The notes: generated from the sequence alone by a model not told the origin. A stretch of 64,000 nt of DNA from Streptomyces scopuliridis RB72 (GCF_000718095.1 NZ_JOEI01000020.1:1-64000); one strand, 5' to 3'; positions 1-10,016 are shown, numbered from the stretch's first letter. Made by a program: numbers and translations.

Positions 1-3000
1 GGGTTGGTTGTCGCGCGTGCGGGGTTGATGCAGGGGTTGCCGCGTGGTGGGGCGATGGTGGCGGTGGGTGCGGCGGAGTCGGTGGTGGCCGCGCAACTGA
101 CGGGGCGTGAGGGTGAGGTGAGTATTGCCGCGGTGAATGGTCCGGAGTCGGTGGTGATTTCGGGTGATGAGTCGGCGGTAGTAGAGGTTGCCGGGCACTT
201 CGAGGGGCTGGGGCGCAGGACCAGTCGGCTGAAGGTTTCCCATGCGTTCCACTCGCCTCATATGGACGCCATGCTGGAGGAGTTCCGCACAGCGGCGAAG
301 CGTGTGTCCTACGGCGAGCCAGGCATCCCCGTGGTGTCGACGCTGACCGGTCGCCTCGCCTCCGGCGACGATCTGCGGACCGCCGACTACTGGGTGGAGC
401 AGGTACGGCACGCCGTCCGCTTCGCCGAGGCCGTCACCACCCTCCACGAGCAGGGAGCGACGACCTTTGTCGAGATCGGACCCGACCGCGTTCTCGCCGC
501 GCTCGCCCAGGGCATCCTCACGGAACTGCCGGGAGCGGCGCCCACCGTGCTGGCCCTCCTCGGCCGCGACCAGCCCGAAGCCCACACCCTCGTCGCAGGG
601 CTCGGAGCACTGCACCGGACAGGGGCGCGCCCCGACTGGCCCGCGTTCTACGCCCCCACCGGGGCCCGCCGCGTGGAGCTGCCCACCTATGCCTTCCAGC
701 ACCGGCGCTACTGGGTCGATGCCGCGGAGACCACCACGGACGCCACCGGGCTGGGACTTGAGCCCGCCGAGCACCCGCTGCTCGGCGCCGCCCTGCTCCT
801 GGATGAACGCGATGAGGCGGTGTTCACCAGCCGGCTCTCGGCTCGCACCCACCCCTGGCTGACCGAGCACACGGTGGGAGGCACGGCCGTACTGCCGGTC
901 GCCGCCGTCGTGGAACTGGGCATACGAGCGGGTGACGAGGTCGGCTGCACCGTCCTGGACGACCTCACGGTCGAGACGCCCTTGGTACTGCCCGCCGACG
1001 GCGGTGTCCAGCTGCGCGTGACGGTCGGCGCCCCCGACGCGTCCGGACACCGGGAATTCGCTTGCCACGCCCGGCCCGACGGCACCGGAGCCTCCTGGGT
1101 CCGGCACGCCCACGGCCGGCTCGGCGGCGGCCCGCTGACCACGCCGCGGACCGCCGACGCGGGGGCGTCCTGGCCGCCGGCCGGCGCGGAGCCGCTCCGG
1201 GCCCCCGACGTCCTCGGGCGTCTCGCGGAGGCCGGAACCGCGTACGGCCCCGCGTTCCAGGGCCTCGCCGGACTGTGGCGACACGAAGACGACCTGTTCG
1301 CCGAGATTCAGCTCCCCGACACCATGGCCGAGCGGGCCCCCGAGTACGGGCTCCACCCCGCGCTGCTGGAGGCCGCGCTCCAGCCCCTGCTGCTCACCGG
1401 GCCCACGCCGGCCGCGGGAACCGCCGTCCATTGGCGGGGAGTCCGCCTCCACGCCACCGGGGCCACCGTCCTGCGCGCGAGGCTCTCCCCGGCGGACGGG
1501 CCCCTCGCGGACAGTGGCACCTTCAATCTGCGGATCACGGACCCGACCGGACAACTCGTCGCCGAGGCCGACGCCGTGACCGTACGGCCGCTCGACACCA
1601 CTGGTCTCGCTCCCGCGAAGAACCGCGCCGAGGACGCGCTCTTCCGCGTCGACTGGACGCCGTACCCCCTGCCGGAGGTCGCCACGCCCGTACGGTGGGC
1701 CACGCTCGACGCGAGCCCGTCGGATCCGTCAGCCGCTTCGAGCGTGGCCGATCTCGCCGCGGCCGTCGCCTCCGGTGCGGCCCTCGACGCCGTACACGTC
1801 CGGCTGACCTCGGACAGCGGATTCGCCGACACCACCGTCTCGGTCCGTACGACCACCGGCCGGGCGTTGGCGCTGATCCGGGAGTGGCTGGCCGAGGAGC
1901 GACTCGCGGACGTGCCGCTGATGGTCCTGACCTCCGGCGCCGTGGCCGTGGCCGAGGGGGACGATGTCACCGATCTGGGCGGCGCGGCCGCCTGGGGGCT
2001 GCTGCGTTCCGCGCAGTCCGAGGCGCCCGGCCGGATCGTCCTCGTAGACCTGCCGGCCGACAACCCGCCCGCCGACGGGGCCACGGCCCTGGGCCCCGCC
2101 GCGGAGGCCCTGCTGTCCGGCCTGCTGGCCGCCGGAGAGGAACAGGCCGCCGTGCGGGAGGGCAGGGTGTTCCTGCCCCGGCTGGCCAGGATCCGGCACG
2201 ACGCCACCGGCGCGGAACCGGTCTGGGGCTCCGACGGTACGGTGCTGATCACCGGTGGAACCGGCTCGCTCGGCGGGCTGTTCGCCCGGCACCTCGTCGC
2301 CGAGCACGGAGTACGCCATGTGGTCCTGGTGAGCCGCCGAGGCGAACAGGCCCCAGGAGCCGCCGAGTTGGTCCACGAGCTCACGGAACGCGGCGCGGAG
2401 GTCACGGTCGAGGCGTGCGACGTCTCCGACCGGACGGCGCTCGCCGCGCTGCTGTCGCGGATTCCGCGTGAGCATCCGCTGACCGGCGTCGTCCACACCG
2501 CCGGAGTCCTGGACGACGGACTCGTCGCCGGGCAGAACGCGGAGCGGCTCGACGGGGTGCTGACCCCGAAGGCCGACGCGGCCTGGCATCTGCACGAGCT
2601 GACCCGGGAACTGGACCTGACCGCCTTCGTGCTGTTCTCGTCCGTCGCCGCCGTGATCGGTGGCCCCGGCCAGTCGACCTACGCGGCGGCCAACAGCTTC
2701 CTCGACGGCCTCGCCCAGCACCGCGCCGCCCACGGTCTGCCCGCCGCCTCCCTCGCCTGGGGGCTGTGGGAACAGACCTCCGGACTCACCGGGGGACTGA
2801 CCGAGACCGATCTCCGGCGCATCGCGCGCAGCGGCTTCCGCCCGGTCACGAGCGCCCGGGGGCCCGCGCTGCTCGACCTCGCGCTGCGGCTCCGCCACCC
2901 GTACACCGTCGCCACGCCGATGGACCTGACGGTGATCCGTCGCGGGCCCCAGGTGCCCACCGTCCTGCGCTCCCTCGTGCGTACACCGGTACGACGGGTC

Positions 3001-4521
3001 GCGCGTGCCGTGGCCGACGGAGGAGCCGCGCTCGCCGACCGGCTGGCCGGCCTGGCAGAGGCGGAGCAGCGCGCCGTGGTGCTCGGTGTCATGCTCGACG
3101 CGATGGCCGGGGTCCTCGGGCACAGCGACGCGCGGGGAATCGACCCCGAACGGCCCTTCTCCCAGCTCGGTTTCGACTCGCTCATGTCGGTGGAACTCCG
3201 CAACCGGCTCGCCGCCGTGACCGGTCTGCGGCTTCCCGCGACCCTGGTCTTCGACCACCCGGAGCCGGCCACCCTCGCGGCTCGGCTCCGCACGGAGATC
3301 CTCGGCGAGGGGGACGGATCCGGCACCGAAGGACCGGGCGGGGCCCCCGACACCGTCGACTACGCGGCGGACATCCGCCTCGCCGACGACATCAGGCCCG
3401 TGCCCGGCGCTGTCAGCGCCACCGGAGAACCGCGGGAGATCCTGCTGACGGGAGCGAGCGGCTTCCTCGGCGCCTTCCTGCTCCGCGATCTGATGCGTAC
3501 CACAGGGGCGCGTATCCACTGTCTCGTACGGGGAGCGGACGAGGCGGCGGCGTACGAGCGGCTGCGCGCGGGCCTGGAGTGGTACCGGGTCTGGGACGAC
3601 ATCGACCCGGAACGGCTCTCGGTCCTGGTGGGCGATCTCGCCGAGGAAGGCCTCGGCCTCGCACCGGACGTCTTCGACGGACTGGCCCGTACGGCCGACG
3701 TCGTCTACCACGCGGGGGCGACGGTCCACTGGCTGCATCCGTACGCGGCGCTGCGGGCGGCCAACGTCCGGGGCACCGAGGAGATCCTGCGGCTGGCGGC
3801 ACGTCACCGTACGGTTCCCGTCCACTACGTCTCCACGGTCGGTGTCTTCGACGGACCCGTCACCGAGGGCGTACCGCTCAAGGTGACCGACCCCACCGGC
3901 CCGGCCGAAGCGCTGCCCAGCGGCTACTTGCAGAGCAAGTGGGTTGCCGAGCAGATCGTCGGACTGGCCCGCGACCGAGGCATCCCGGTCTCCGTGTACC
4001 GCGTCGACGTGATCTCCGGCGACCAGCGCAACGGCGCCTGCCAGACCCGCGACTTCGTCTGGCTCAGTCTCAAGGGACTGCTCCAGGCGGAGGCCGTCCC
4101 CTCCGGGGCGGGCGGCCGCTTCCATCTGCTGCCCGTCGACTATGTCAGCGCGGCGATCGTCGCCATCGCCTCCCGTCCCGGGACGGGAGGGGGGACGTTC
4201 CATCTCTTCAACCAGAGCTCGCTGAGCCTCTCCGACTGCGTGTCCCAGTTGCGCGGGCTCGGATACCGGCTGCGTGAGACCGCGTGGCCGGAGTGGAGCG
4301 AGGCGGTGCGGGGCGACCGGAACAACGCGCTGCTGCCGCTCCTGCACGCCTTCGAGATGATGACCTCGGACACGGACGGCTTCTATCCGCCCATCGACAC
4401 CACCGAGACGGAAGAGGCCCTGGACGGCACGGGTATCGTCTGCCCGCCGCTGACCGAGGAACTGTTCGCCACGTACGTCGAGTTCTTCGTCCGGCAAGGA
4501 CACTTCCCCGCCGCAGGCTGA
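1..4521 (+). CDS. Type I modular polyketide synthase, terminal module (AT-DH-KR-ACP-thioester reductase), 5' truncated by window edge
   Basis: This is the last module of an assembly-line polyketide synthase; the reading frame is open from base 1, so KS and the AT start lie outside. Counting from the first codon, the AT remainder carries HAFH (about residues 80-83), typical of malonyl-CoA selection. A DH domain follows, with HxxxGxxxxP at H290, but the second catalytic motif reads [10 protein letters not shown], with Glu457 where Asp is usual. The KR (about 745-930) has GGTGSLG, an LDD motif (B-type) and catalytic Tyr894/Asn898. The ACP has GFDSL with Ser1060. The C-terminal 350 residues form a thioester reductase domain with GASGFLG and YLQSK (Tyr1309, Lys1313), so NAD(P)H-dependent release as an aldehyde or alcohol is expected instead of hydrolysis. 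The domain order is clear; DH activity is doubtful. Confidence 0.96.
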   Translation, partial: GLVVARAGLMQGLPRGGAMVAVGAAESVVAAQLTGREGEVSIAAVNGPESVVISGDESAVVEVAGHFEGLGRRTSRLKVSHAFHSPHMDAMLEEFRTAAKRVSYGEPGIPVVSTLTGRLASGDDLRTADYWVEQVRHAVRFAEAVTTLHEQGATTFVEIGPDRVLAALAQGILTELPGAAPTVLALLGRDQPEAHTLVAGLGALHRTGARPDWPAFYAPTGARRVELPTYAFQHRRYWVDAAETTTDATGLGLEPAEHPLLGAALLLDERDEAVFTSRLSARTHPWLTEHTVGGTAVLPVAAVVELGIRAGDEVGCTVLDDLTVETPLVLPADGGVQLRVTVGAPDASGHREFACHARPDGTGASWVRHAHGRLGGGPLTTPRTADAGASWPPAGAEPLRAPDVLGRLAEAGTAYGPAFQGLAGLWRHEDDLFAEIQLPDTMAERAPEYGLHPALLEAALQPLLLTGPTPAAGTAVHWRGVRLHATGATVLRARLSPADGPLADSGTFNLRITDPTGQLVAEADAVTVRPLDTTGLAPAKNRAEDALFRVDWTPYPLPEVATPVRWATLDASPSDPSAASSVADLAAAVASGAALDAVHVRLTSDSGFADTTVSVRTTTGRALALIREWLAEERLADVPLMVLTSGAVAVAEGDDVTDLGGAAAWGLLRSAQSEAPGRIVLVDLPADNPPADGATALGPAAEALLSGLLAAGEEQAAVREGRVFLPRLARIRHDATGAEPVWGSDGTVLITGGTGSLGGLFARHLVAEHGVRHVVLVSRRGEQAPGAAELVHELTERGAEVTVEACDVSDRTALAALLSRIPREHPLTGVVHTAGVLDDGLVAGQNAERLDGVLTPKADAAWHLHELTRELDLTAFVLFSSVAAVIGGPGQSTYAAANSFLDGLAQHRAAHGLPAASLAWGLWEQTSGLTGGLTETDLRRIARSGFRPVTSARGPALLDLALRLRHPYTVATPMDLTVIRRGPQVPTVLRSLVRTPVRRVARAVADGGAALADRLAGLAEAEQRAVVLGVMLDAMAGVLGHSDARGIDPERPFSQLGFDSLMSVELRNRLAAVTGLRLPATLVFDHPEPATLAARLRTEILGEGDGSGTEGPGGAPDTVDYAADIRLADDIRPVPGAVSATGEPREILLTGASGFLGAFLLRDLMRTTGARIHCLVRGADEAAAYERLRAGLEWYRVWDDIDPERLSVLVGDLAEEGLGLAPDVFDGLARTADVVYHAGATVHWLHPYAALRAANVRGTEEILRLAARHRTVPVHYVSTVGVFDGPVTEGVPLKVTDPTGPAEALPSGYLQSKWVAEQIVGLARDRGIPVSVYRVDVISGDQRNGACQTRDFVWLSLKGLLQAEAVPSGAGGRFHLLPVDYVSAAIVAIASRPGTGGGTFHLFNQSSLSLSDCVSQLRGLGYRLRETAWPEWSEAVRGDRNNALLPLLHAFEMMTSDTDGFYPPIDTTETEEALDGTGIVCPPLTEELFATYVEFFVRQGHFPAAG

Positions 4522-4538
4522 CCCCGGCCGGCACATTG

Positions 4539-4579
4539 AGGGCCCCTCGTCTCCGGCGCGCCCGGAGACGAGGGGCCCT
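4539..4579. terminator. Bidirectional terminator between PKS and TetR gene
   Basis: A perfect 18-bp stem (4539-4556 against 4562-4579) with a 5-nt loop sits between the stop codons of the convergent PKS and TetR genes. It can terminate transcription from either side. Confidence 0.85.
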
Positions 4580-4587
4580 GGGCGGTG

Positions 4588-5199
4588 CTACGACCAGGAG
4601 CGGACCAGCCGCGCCAGGTGCCGGCCCGCGGTCAGCAGGGGCTGTTCACTCCGGAAGACCTGGGAGGTCACCTCGGCCCCTTCCAGGGCACCCAGCACGG
4701 TGCACGCCAGTTCCTCCGCGTCCTCGTCGGCGAATCCGCACTCGCGGAACTTGGCGGCCAGCACCTCCTGCCAGTTCCGCAGCGCCGCGTGACAGGCCTC
4801 CTGGATACGTGGCGCGCGTCCGAGCGTCTCCAGGGCGGTGGAGGTCACCGGACAGCCGTCGGTCCACTCCGACTCGCGCAGGGCGCTCGCGAGCCGGCGG
4901 GCGCAGTTCTCCACCGCGACGGCCGGGTCGTCCGCGCTGTCCAGCCCGGCCCGCAGTGTGTCGGCGAACTCCTGGTCGCCGTGGTGGATCGCGGCGACGG
5001 CCAGCTCCTCCTTGCCCCCGGGGAAGAAGTGGTAGACGGATCCGAGCGTGGCCCCGGCTTCCCGGGCGATCAGCTTGATGCCGGTCCCCTCGTAACCCTG
5101 CTGCTGGAGCAGCCGGGACGCGGCACGTACCACCCGCTCGCGCGTGCCGACAGCGACGTCCGTGTCTCTGGCACTCACACCCTGTGGCTTGGTCTGCAT
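4588..5199 (-). CDS. TetR-family transcriptional repressor
   Basis: This 203-residue regulator has an N-terminal TetR helix-turn-helix (about residues 20-65: RERVVRAASRLLQQQGYEGTGIKLIAREAGATLGSVYHFF) and an all-helical ligand-binding C-terminus resembling LmrA/YxaF-type repressors. It is transcribed divergently from the imine reductase gene, and two copies of a near-palindromic site lie in the shared promoter, the usual layout of a TetR repressor controlling itself and its neighbour. The ATG start at 5199 has only a weak purine-rich leader. The inducer is unknown; a pathway imine or polyketide intermediate is a guess. Confidence 0.9.
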   Translation of the reverse strand: MQTKPQGVSARDTDVAVGTRERVVRAASRLLQQQGYEGTGIKLIAREAGATLGSVYHFFPGGKEELAVAAIHHGDQEFADTLRAGLDSADDPAVAVENCARRLASALRESEWTDGCPVTSTALETLGRAPRIQEACHAALRNWQEVLAAKFRECGFADEDAEELACTVLGALEGAEVTSQVFRSEQPLLTAGRHLARLVRSWS

Positions 5200-5211
5200 T
5201 TCTTCAATCTA

Positions 5212-5270
5212 CTGGATAGAGCGATCGTTCTGGAGTCCTGCTACATTGTTCTGGATAGATCGCTCGTTCT
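5212..5270. promoter_or_regulatory. Twin operator in TetR/imine reductase intergenic promoter
   Basis: Two 20-nt direct copies (5212-5231 and 5251-5270) differ at two positions. The core of the first, AGAGCGATCGTTCT, is a near-perfect palindrome, and the second reads TAGATCGCTCGTTCTA. Start-to-start spacing is 39 nt, close to four helical turns. Position and symmetry fit the operator of the adjacent TetR protein. Confidence 0.65.
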
Positions 5271-5365
5271 AGTGGCGAGCGGGCCGCTCCGCCGTCGCTC
5301 CGTCCACCCCCATGCCTGAGCGGCGGCGGACGGCCCAACCCGTGAAGAGTCAAGGAGAGCTCCAG

Positions 5366-6238
5366 ATGAGCAAGCAGTCGGTAACGGTCATCGGTCTGGG
5401 TCCGATGGGCCAGGCGATGGTGAACACCTTCCTGGAGAACGGTCACGAGGTGACCGTATGGAACCGGACCGCCAGCAAGGCCGAGGCGCTCGTGGCCAAG
5501 GGCGCCACGCTGGCTCCCACCGTCGAGGACGCGCTCGGCGCCAATGAGCTGATCGTGCTCAGCCTGACGGACTACGACGCGGTGAACGCCATTCTCGAAC
5601 CGGTGGCGGCTTCCCTCTCCGGCAAGGTCATCGCCAACCTCAGCTCGGACACCCCGGACAAGACCCGCGAGGCGGCCAAGTGGGCGACCAAGCACGGTGC
5701 GAAGCACCTCACCGGCGGTGTGCAGGTGCCGCCGCCGCTGATCGGCAAGCCCGGGTCCTCCACCTACTACAGCGGTCCGCGTGATGTCTTCGAGGCCCAC
5801 GAGGAGACCCTGAAGGTCCTCACCGACGCGGACTACCGGGGCGAGGACGCGGGTCTCGCGGCCATGTACTACCAGGCCCAGATGACCATCTTCTGGACCA
5901 CGATGCTCAGCTACTACCAGATGCTCGCGCTGGGCAAGGCCAACGGTGTCTCGGCGAAGGAACTGCTGCCGTACGCCACGATGATGACGTCGATGATGCC
6001 CCACTTCCTGGAGCTGTACGCCCAGCACGTGGACTCCGCGACGTACCCCGGCGACGTGGACCGGCTGGCGATGGGCGCGGCCAGCATCGACCACGTTCTG
6101 CACACCCACAAGGACGCGGGAGTCAGCACCGTGCTGCCGGCCGCGGTCGCCGAGATCTTCCACGCCGGGATGGACAAGGGCTTCGCCGAGAACAGCTTCT
6201 CCAGCCTGATCGAGGTGCTCAAGAAGCCTTCGGCCTGA
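5366..6238 (+). CDS. NADPH-dependent imine reductase (IRED family)
   Basis: This 290-residue protein is the usual IRED length. It has an N-terminal Rossmann fold (GLGPMG at 10-15), an N-R-T signature at residues 33-35 typical of NADPH preference, and a helical C-terminal domain that in this family forms the dimeric active site. The segment DAGLAAMYYQ (161-170) places Tyr169 at the family's diagnostic Asp/Tyr position, the variant usually associated with (S)-selective reduction; that alignment is by eye. The ATG at 5366 follows AAGGAGA. Expected role: reduction of a cyclic imine to a secondary amine. It could instead be a beta-hydroxyacid-dehydrogenase relative, but the sequence looks like IREDs. 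Placement beside an aldehyde-releasing PKS supports an alkaloid pathway. Confidence 0.85.
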   Translation: MSKQSVTVIGLGPMGQAMVNTFLENGHEVTVWNRTASKAEALVAKGATLAPTVEDALGANELIVLSLTDYDAVNAILEPVAASLSGKVIANLSSDTPDKTREAAKWATKHGAKHLTGGVQVPPPLIGKPGSSTYYSGPRDVFEAHEETLKVLTDADYRGEDAGLAAMYYQAQMTIFWTTMLSYYQMLALGKANGVSAKELLPYATMMTSMMPHFLELYAQHVDSATYPGDVDRLAMGAASIDHVLHTHKDAGVSTVLPAAVAEIFHAGMDKGFAENSFSSLIEVLKKPSA

Positions 6239-6245
6239 GCCGTCG

Positions 6246-6281
6246 CGTACCGGACCGAGGACATGTCCTCGGTCCGGTACG
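6246..6281. terminator. 36-bp perfect palindrome, bidirectional terminator
   Basis: Bases 6246-6263 are the exact reverse complement of 6264-6281 with no spacer. The palindrome lies eight bases after the imine reductase stop and about 110 bases beyond the stop of the convergent amine oxidase gene. Confidence 0.8.
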
Positions 6282-6394
6282 GTCTCCGGAAAGGCGGGAC
6301 GTCCCCCGGAGGCCCCGCCCCCGTGCCCGGGGTTCAGTTCCTCACGCGTCCCTCGTTCCCCGGCCGGTCGCCGGTGCGGCCCGGCGTCGCTCCG

Positions 6395-7819
6395 TCAGGC
6401 CAGCGCCGCCGCCTGTCCGGCCGCCCGGAAGCCGGACTCGATCGCGCCCTCGATGAACGCGCCGTGCCAGCCCTTCGCGATGTCCGAGCCCGCGAACACG
6501 ATGCGGCCGTGCGGCTGCTCGATATGAGGAAAGAGCTGAAGCAGCTGATTGGGCCTGCGCAGACCCCAACCACCCCCGGTGTACGGGTCCTTGGCCCACT
6601 CCATCGCCTGATAGCGGAGGACGTTGGCGCCGGGCAGGAACTGCTGGACGGCCGCTCGCACGTCCGCCGCGTTGGCGACGTTGAGCGACGGGCCGGTGAA
6701 GGCGATGAACAGCCTTCCGTCGGACAGCTGTTGCTGCGGCACCATGAGAAGGATCGGGGAGCCCTCGCCCGCCTGCGCGGCTGTCGCCGGGACGTTGCCC
6801 TGCACATGGACCCACATCTTGGTGGCGTGCGGTACGCCGATGCCCTGGGTGGTGGCCTGGGTGTGCGCGGCCGGCAGCCCCGGGCTGAAGGTGATGTTCT
6901 TCCACACATTGGCAGGGGTGGCCACGACGACCACCCGCGAGACGAACGTGGCGCCGGCGGCGGTCTCCACCGTCACCAGCCCGTTGGCCTCCGTCACCTT
7001 CTTGACGGGAGAGTTGAGACGTATGTCGGCGTTGGACTCGTTGAACATGGCCTGGAGCGCAGCGGTCATGCCGCCGGTCGGCCGGAGGCTCATGGTCGTC
7101 GAGTAGGTGCCGTACGAGCCGCCGGAGAGCTGGATCCACTGCGCCATACCGGTCAGCGCCCCGCGGGTGCTGGGCCCGCCGGAGTACACGGAGGTCTCAC
7201 TGTTGAGCCACTTCAGCTCGGTCGGCGAGAGCTGGAGCTGTCCGAGACGGTCGGCCAGCGAGAGCGGGTCGACGGACGCCAGCAGGTCCGAGCGGTACAG
7301 CGGGTCATGGGGCCGCTCGAAGTAGTTCTCCGATCCCGCGTAGAACTCCCCGAACAACTGGCCGATCGAGTTGTACGCGTCCGCCGGGGAGTGGCTCTGG
7401 AACCCCTGGTCTCCGGGGAGGATGACCTGCTCGGCGGCGACGTCCTCGAATGTGGTGAGGCTGTAGCGGTTGAGCTCCTTGTGGATCAGCGTCTGCTGAG
7501 GTCCGAGCCAGCTCCCGCCGACCTCGACCTGCGCGCCGGCGAAGGTGCTGGTCCAGATCCGGCCGCCGATCCGGTTGCGTGCTTCGAGCACGAGCGGCTT
7601 CAGCCCCTTGAGGGCGAGTTCTCTCGCCACGGTGCCACCCGCGTACCCGGCGCCGATGATGATGGCGTCCACCGTCGCGGCGTCCTTGGCCCGCGCCACA
7701 CCCGCGGTGGACGGGATGAGTGCGGTGGTCAATGCGGCCGCGCCGGCCGTCTTGAGGAGATCGCGGCGGCCGAATCGGCGGTCGGCCGGGTGGCTGGATC
7801 GAGTGCCAGGGAAAGACAT
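6395..7819 (-). CDS. Tat-exported flavin monoamine oxidase family protein
   Basis: This 474-residue FAD enzyme oxidises C-N bonds to imines in characterised relatives. The N-terminus has a twin-arginine signal (GRRDLLKTAG, then a hydrophobic stretch ending near AGVARA), so it should be folded in the cytoplasm and exported. The dinucleotide-binding motif IIIGAGYAGGTVARELALKG and the downstream EARNRIGGR are standard for the flavin amine oxidase fold, and the C-terminal IVFAGSDIA segment contacts FAD. The ATG at 7819 is preceded by GGAG at about 7-nt spacing; upstream in-frame starts lack such a site. Convergent with the imine reductase. It may oxidise a pathway amine or an unrelated extracellular amine; substrate unknown. 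Confidence 0.88.
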   Translation of the reverse strand: MSFPGTRSSHPADRRFGRRDLLKTAGAAALTTALIPSTAGVARAKDAATVDAIIIGAGYAGGTVARELALKGLKPLVLEARNRIGGRIWTSTFAGAQVEVGGSWLGPQQTLIHKELNRYSLTTFEDVAAEQVILPGDQGFQSHSPADAYNSIGQLFGEFYAGSENYFERPHDPLYRSDLLASVDPLSLADRLGQLQLSPTELKWLNSETSVYSGGPSTRGALTGMAQWIQLSGGSYGTYSTTMSLRPTGGMTAALQAMFNESNADIRLNSPVKKVTEANGLVTVETAAGATFVSRVVVVATPANVWKNITFSPGLPAAHTQATTQGIGVPHATKMWVHVQGNVPATAAQAGEGSPILLMVPQQQLSDGRLFIAFTGPSLNVANAADVRAAVQQFLPGANVLRYQAMEWAKDPYTGGGWGLRRPNQLLQLFPHIEQPHGRIVFAGSDIAKGWHGAFIEGAIESGFRAAGQAAALA

Positions 7820-8447
7820 GGAAGTGCTCCACTGATGTTGATGGTCGGGTGTTCGCCCTGGGGCGGAAGAAGGCACACCGAATCAGCCGGGCGCGGCATC
7901 GGCTGACGCCTTGAATGCCACGGCCGGGCGATTCCGTGTGCGCTGCAGAGAGACACCGGAGAAACGCGGCGGGAACTCGTCGTCCGAGAACTCGACGTCA
8001 CGGTGTCCTGTGGCCTGGGTGCCGACGCTCTGCGTGCATGCGCGGGTGCCGAATGAGTTGCGCGCTCTCATTCCCTGTGGGGAGCGGAGCGAAAGACGGT
8101 GAAGGCGACTGTCATGTCGTCGAGTTGGAGGCCGCACTGCCTCCGGACGGAGCCGCCGGACGAAGAGTGTGCATCATCTGTGCTTCCGAGGTTTTCCCGG
8201 ATCTGTCTGGTCATGGTTTCTCCCCCCGTGCACGGCTCGGCTCAAAACATCCTTGTTCTCTGCGCCGATGCCTTGTTCATGACTGTAAAGGGCCCCTGGT
8301 CACCGACCGGACTATGACCGCCCATTGCGCGGTAATAATCCGCACATTCGGGTTTCGCATCAATACTCTCTGGGAAAGAGGGGGCACTCTCCGGAATCGG
8401 GGGCGGCGATATCATTTCCTGTGCGCCCGAAATGCCCGACGGCAGCA
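7820..8447 (-). other. Gene-poor gap with two possible overlapping small ORFs (8068-8214 and 7883-8071)
   Basis: No recognisable gene fills this stretch. On the minus strand a 48-codon frame (8068-8214) starts four bases after a purine-rich GGGGGGAG. Its TGA overlaps, as ATGA, the start of a 62-codon frame (7883-8071). Neither product resembles a known family, and GC at third positions (about two thirds in the second) is lower than in flanking genes, so they may be chance frames or decayed sequence. The rest (8215-8447) is comparatively AT-rich and may hold promoters. Confidence 0.25.
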
Positions 8448-8481
8448 CGAATGCCCCCGGTCGACGGACCGGGGGCATTCG
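8448..8481. terminator. Rho-independent-type hairpin downstream of flavoprotein gene
   Basis: A perfect 15-bp stem (8448-8462 with 8467-8481) with a 4-nt loop lies about 100 bases past the stop codon of the minus-strand flavoprotein gene. Confidence 0.8.
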
Positions 8482-8578
8482 TGGATCGGGGCGGGCGGTG
8501 AGGGAGCCGGGCGGAAACGGCGGCGGGAACGCCGGCGGAAACCGTACGGGGCGGAGACCGGAGAGGGCGTTCCGGAGC

Positions 8579-9754
8579 TCAGATGTACTCGGTGCCGGGC
8601 TCCAGCCCGAGGAGTACGCGGCCGTGGGCCTCCAGCGAGCTGACGGGGGTCAGCAGGCCGTGCAACGAAAGGGCCGTGACGTCCCGGTAGACCCTCTGGA
8701 ACGCGTTGCCGCGCGAGATCGTCGAGGCCGAGCTGATCGCGAAGAGGACCTCGACCGCTTCTCTGGCCGTCTGTACGACATGGCCGACCTGGCCGCGGAC
8801 GGCGGCCTTCGCCTCCACGGTCATCTTCTCGCCGGCGTCCTCCCGGGTCTGGATGCTCTCCAGCCAGACCCGCTGCAACGCCTCGCACGAGGCGATCTTG
8901 TTGGCCGCTGTCGCCACCTGGACCTGGGTGTACGGGTGTTGGCTCTGCTCGGTCCACTCCGTATAGGTGATGCCCTTGCCGGGAAGCCGTTCGAGGAAGA
9001 GGTCGAGCGCGGCCTTCGCCAGCCCGATGTACACCGGCGCGCAGGTGGCCAGGATGTAACTTATGAGGTTGTAGTTACGGCCGTTCACGTCCGCGTTCCA
9101 TCGCTCGCGAGTGGACGCGTCGTACACGGCGGCGTCGACCACCCGGTGCGCCGGCACGAATACGTCCTTCACGGTGGACGTCACGCTTCCCGTCCCCGCC
9201 GCGCCGTAGGTGTCCCAGTCATCGGCGACCGAGATGTCCGAGATCGGCACGATGGCGAAGAGTTCCTCGTGTTCTCCGTCCGGCGTCTCCGCGATGGCCG
9301 CGCATATGTTCCATTCGGCTCCGCGGACACCGGTGTTGAAACGCCAGGTCCCATTCAGGGTGTATCCGCCGTCGGTCTCCTTCAGTGTTCCCGACGGGGT
9401 GAAACCGCCCGAGATCCGTACCGATCCGTTCGCGAAAATCTCCTCCTGCGCCTTGTCCGGATAGAGGCTCGCGATCCACGTGCTCGACATCCAGACCGAC
9501 GCGACCCATCCGGTGGAACCGCAACTGCGCGCGATCTCCGTGAGGATCTCGGCCTGGTCCGCCACCGGAAGATCGAGCCCGCCGAAACGCTCCGGAACCG
9601 CGACGCCGAAGACGCCTGCTTCCTTGAGCAGTTCGATACTCTCTTCCGGTATCCAGCGGCGGGACTCGGCGACCGTGCTGTTCTCGCGGAGTTGGGGGGA
9701 TATTTTTCTGACGCCTTCCAGCACCGCTGCGAGGTTCTCCTGAGACGTGGTCAT
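8579..9754 (-). CDS. Acyl-CoA dehydrogenase-fold flavoprotein, probable two-component flavin monooxygenase (oxygenase subunit)
   Basis: This 391-residue protein has the acyl-CoA dehydrogenase fold: an alpha-helical N-domain (LLKEAGVFGVAVPERFGGLDLPVADQAEILTEIARSCGSTGWV), a beta middle domain (SGGFTPSGT...GGYTLNGTWRFNTG) and a helical C-domain. GSTGWV and the GTWRFNTG segment recall group D flavin-dependent hydroxylases (HsaA/NcnH-like), which use reduced flavin supplied by a separate reductase, more than true acyl-CoA dehydrogenases. The ATG at 9754 follows GGAGGAGG; longer in-frame starts lack a ribosome site. In alkaloid-type clusters such enzymes hydroxylate, epoxidise or desaturate the product. 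No flavin reductase is visible nearby, so it would have to be supplied from elsewhere. Confidence 0.8.
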   Translation of the reverse strand: MTTSQENLAAVLEGVRKISPQLRENSTVAESRRWIPEESIELLKEAGVFGVAVPERFGGLDLPVADQAEILTEIARSCGSTGWVASVWMSSTWIASLYPDKAQEEIFANGSVRISGGFTPSGTLKETDGGYTLNGTWRFNTGVRGAEWNICAAIAETPDGEHEELFAIVPISDISVADDWDTYGAAGTGSVTSTVKDVFVPAHRVVDAAVYDASTRERWNADVNGRNYNLISYILATCAPVYIGLAKAALDLFLERLPGKGITYTEWTEQSQHPYTQVQVATAANKIASCEALQRVWLESIQTREDAGEKMTVEAKAAVRGQVGHVVQTAREAVEVLFAISSASTISRGNAFQRVYRDVTALSLHGLLTPVSSLEAHGRVLLGLEPGTEYI

Positions 9755-10016
9755 ACTGCCTCCTCCAATCATCGTGATGCGCGGATTGAGGTCAGCGATC
9801 TCTCGACAGCTGCCGGGGGTCACACTACCGGCGGGATCGATAGGTGTTTCTACGCTCCGGTCATTCCTCGGTAATTGAACCTTCTGGGCTTTTGGGATGT
9901 CTTTCATTACCGTGTGATGGATGCTCAGTTGAATTGCGCGCGGAGATTTCGCGCTCATTGGCCGAAGGTGCTGATTCGTATCAATGTCCCCAGGGTGAAG
10001 AAAGCGTGCCCGCATT

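Noticed and set aside
1729..4536. 935-codon open frame antisense to the PKS
   Set aside because: Opposite the strongly supported PKS frame; long antisense frames are a by-product of high GC at third codon positions. No domain similarity.
8579..9754. True acyl-CoA dehydrogenase of beta-oxidation
   Set aside because: The GSTGWV and GTWRFNTG segments and cluster context fit flavin-dependent hydroxylases better, though this is not proven.
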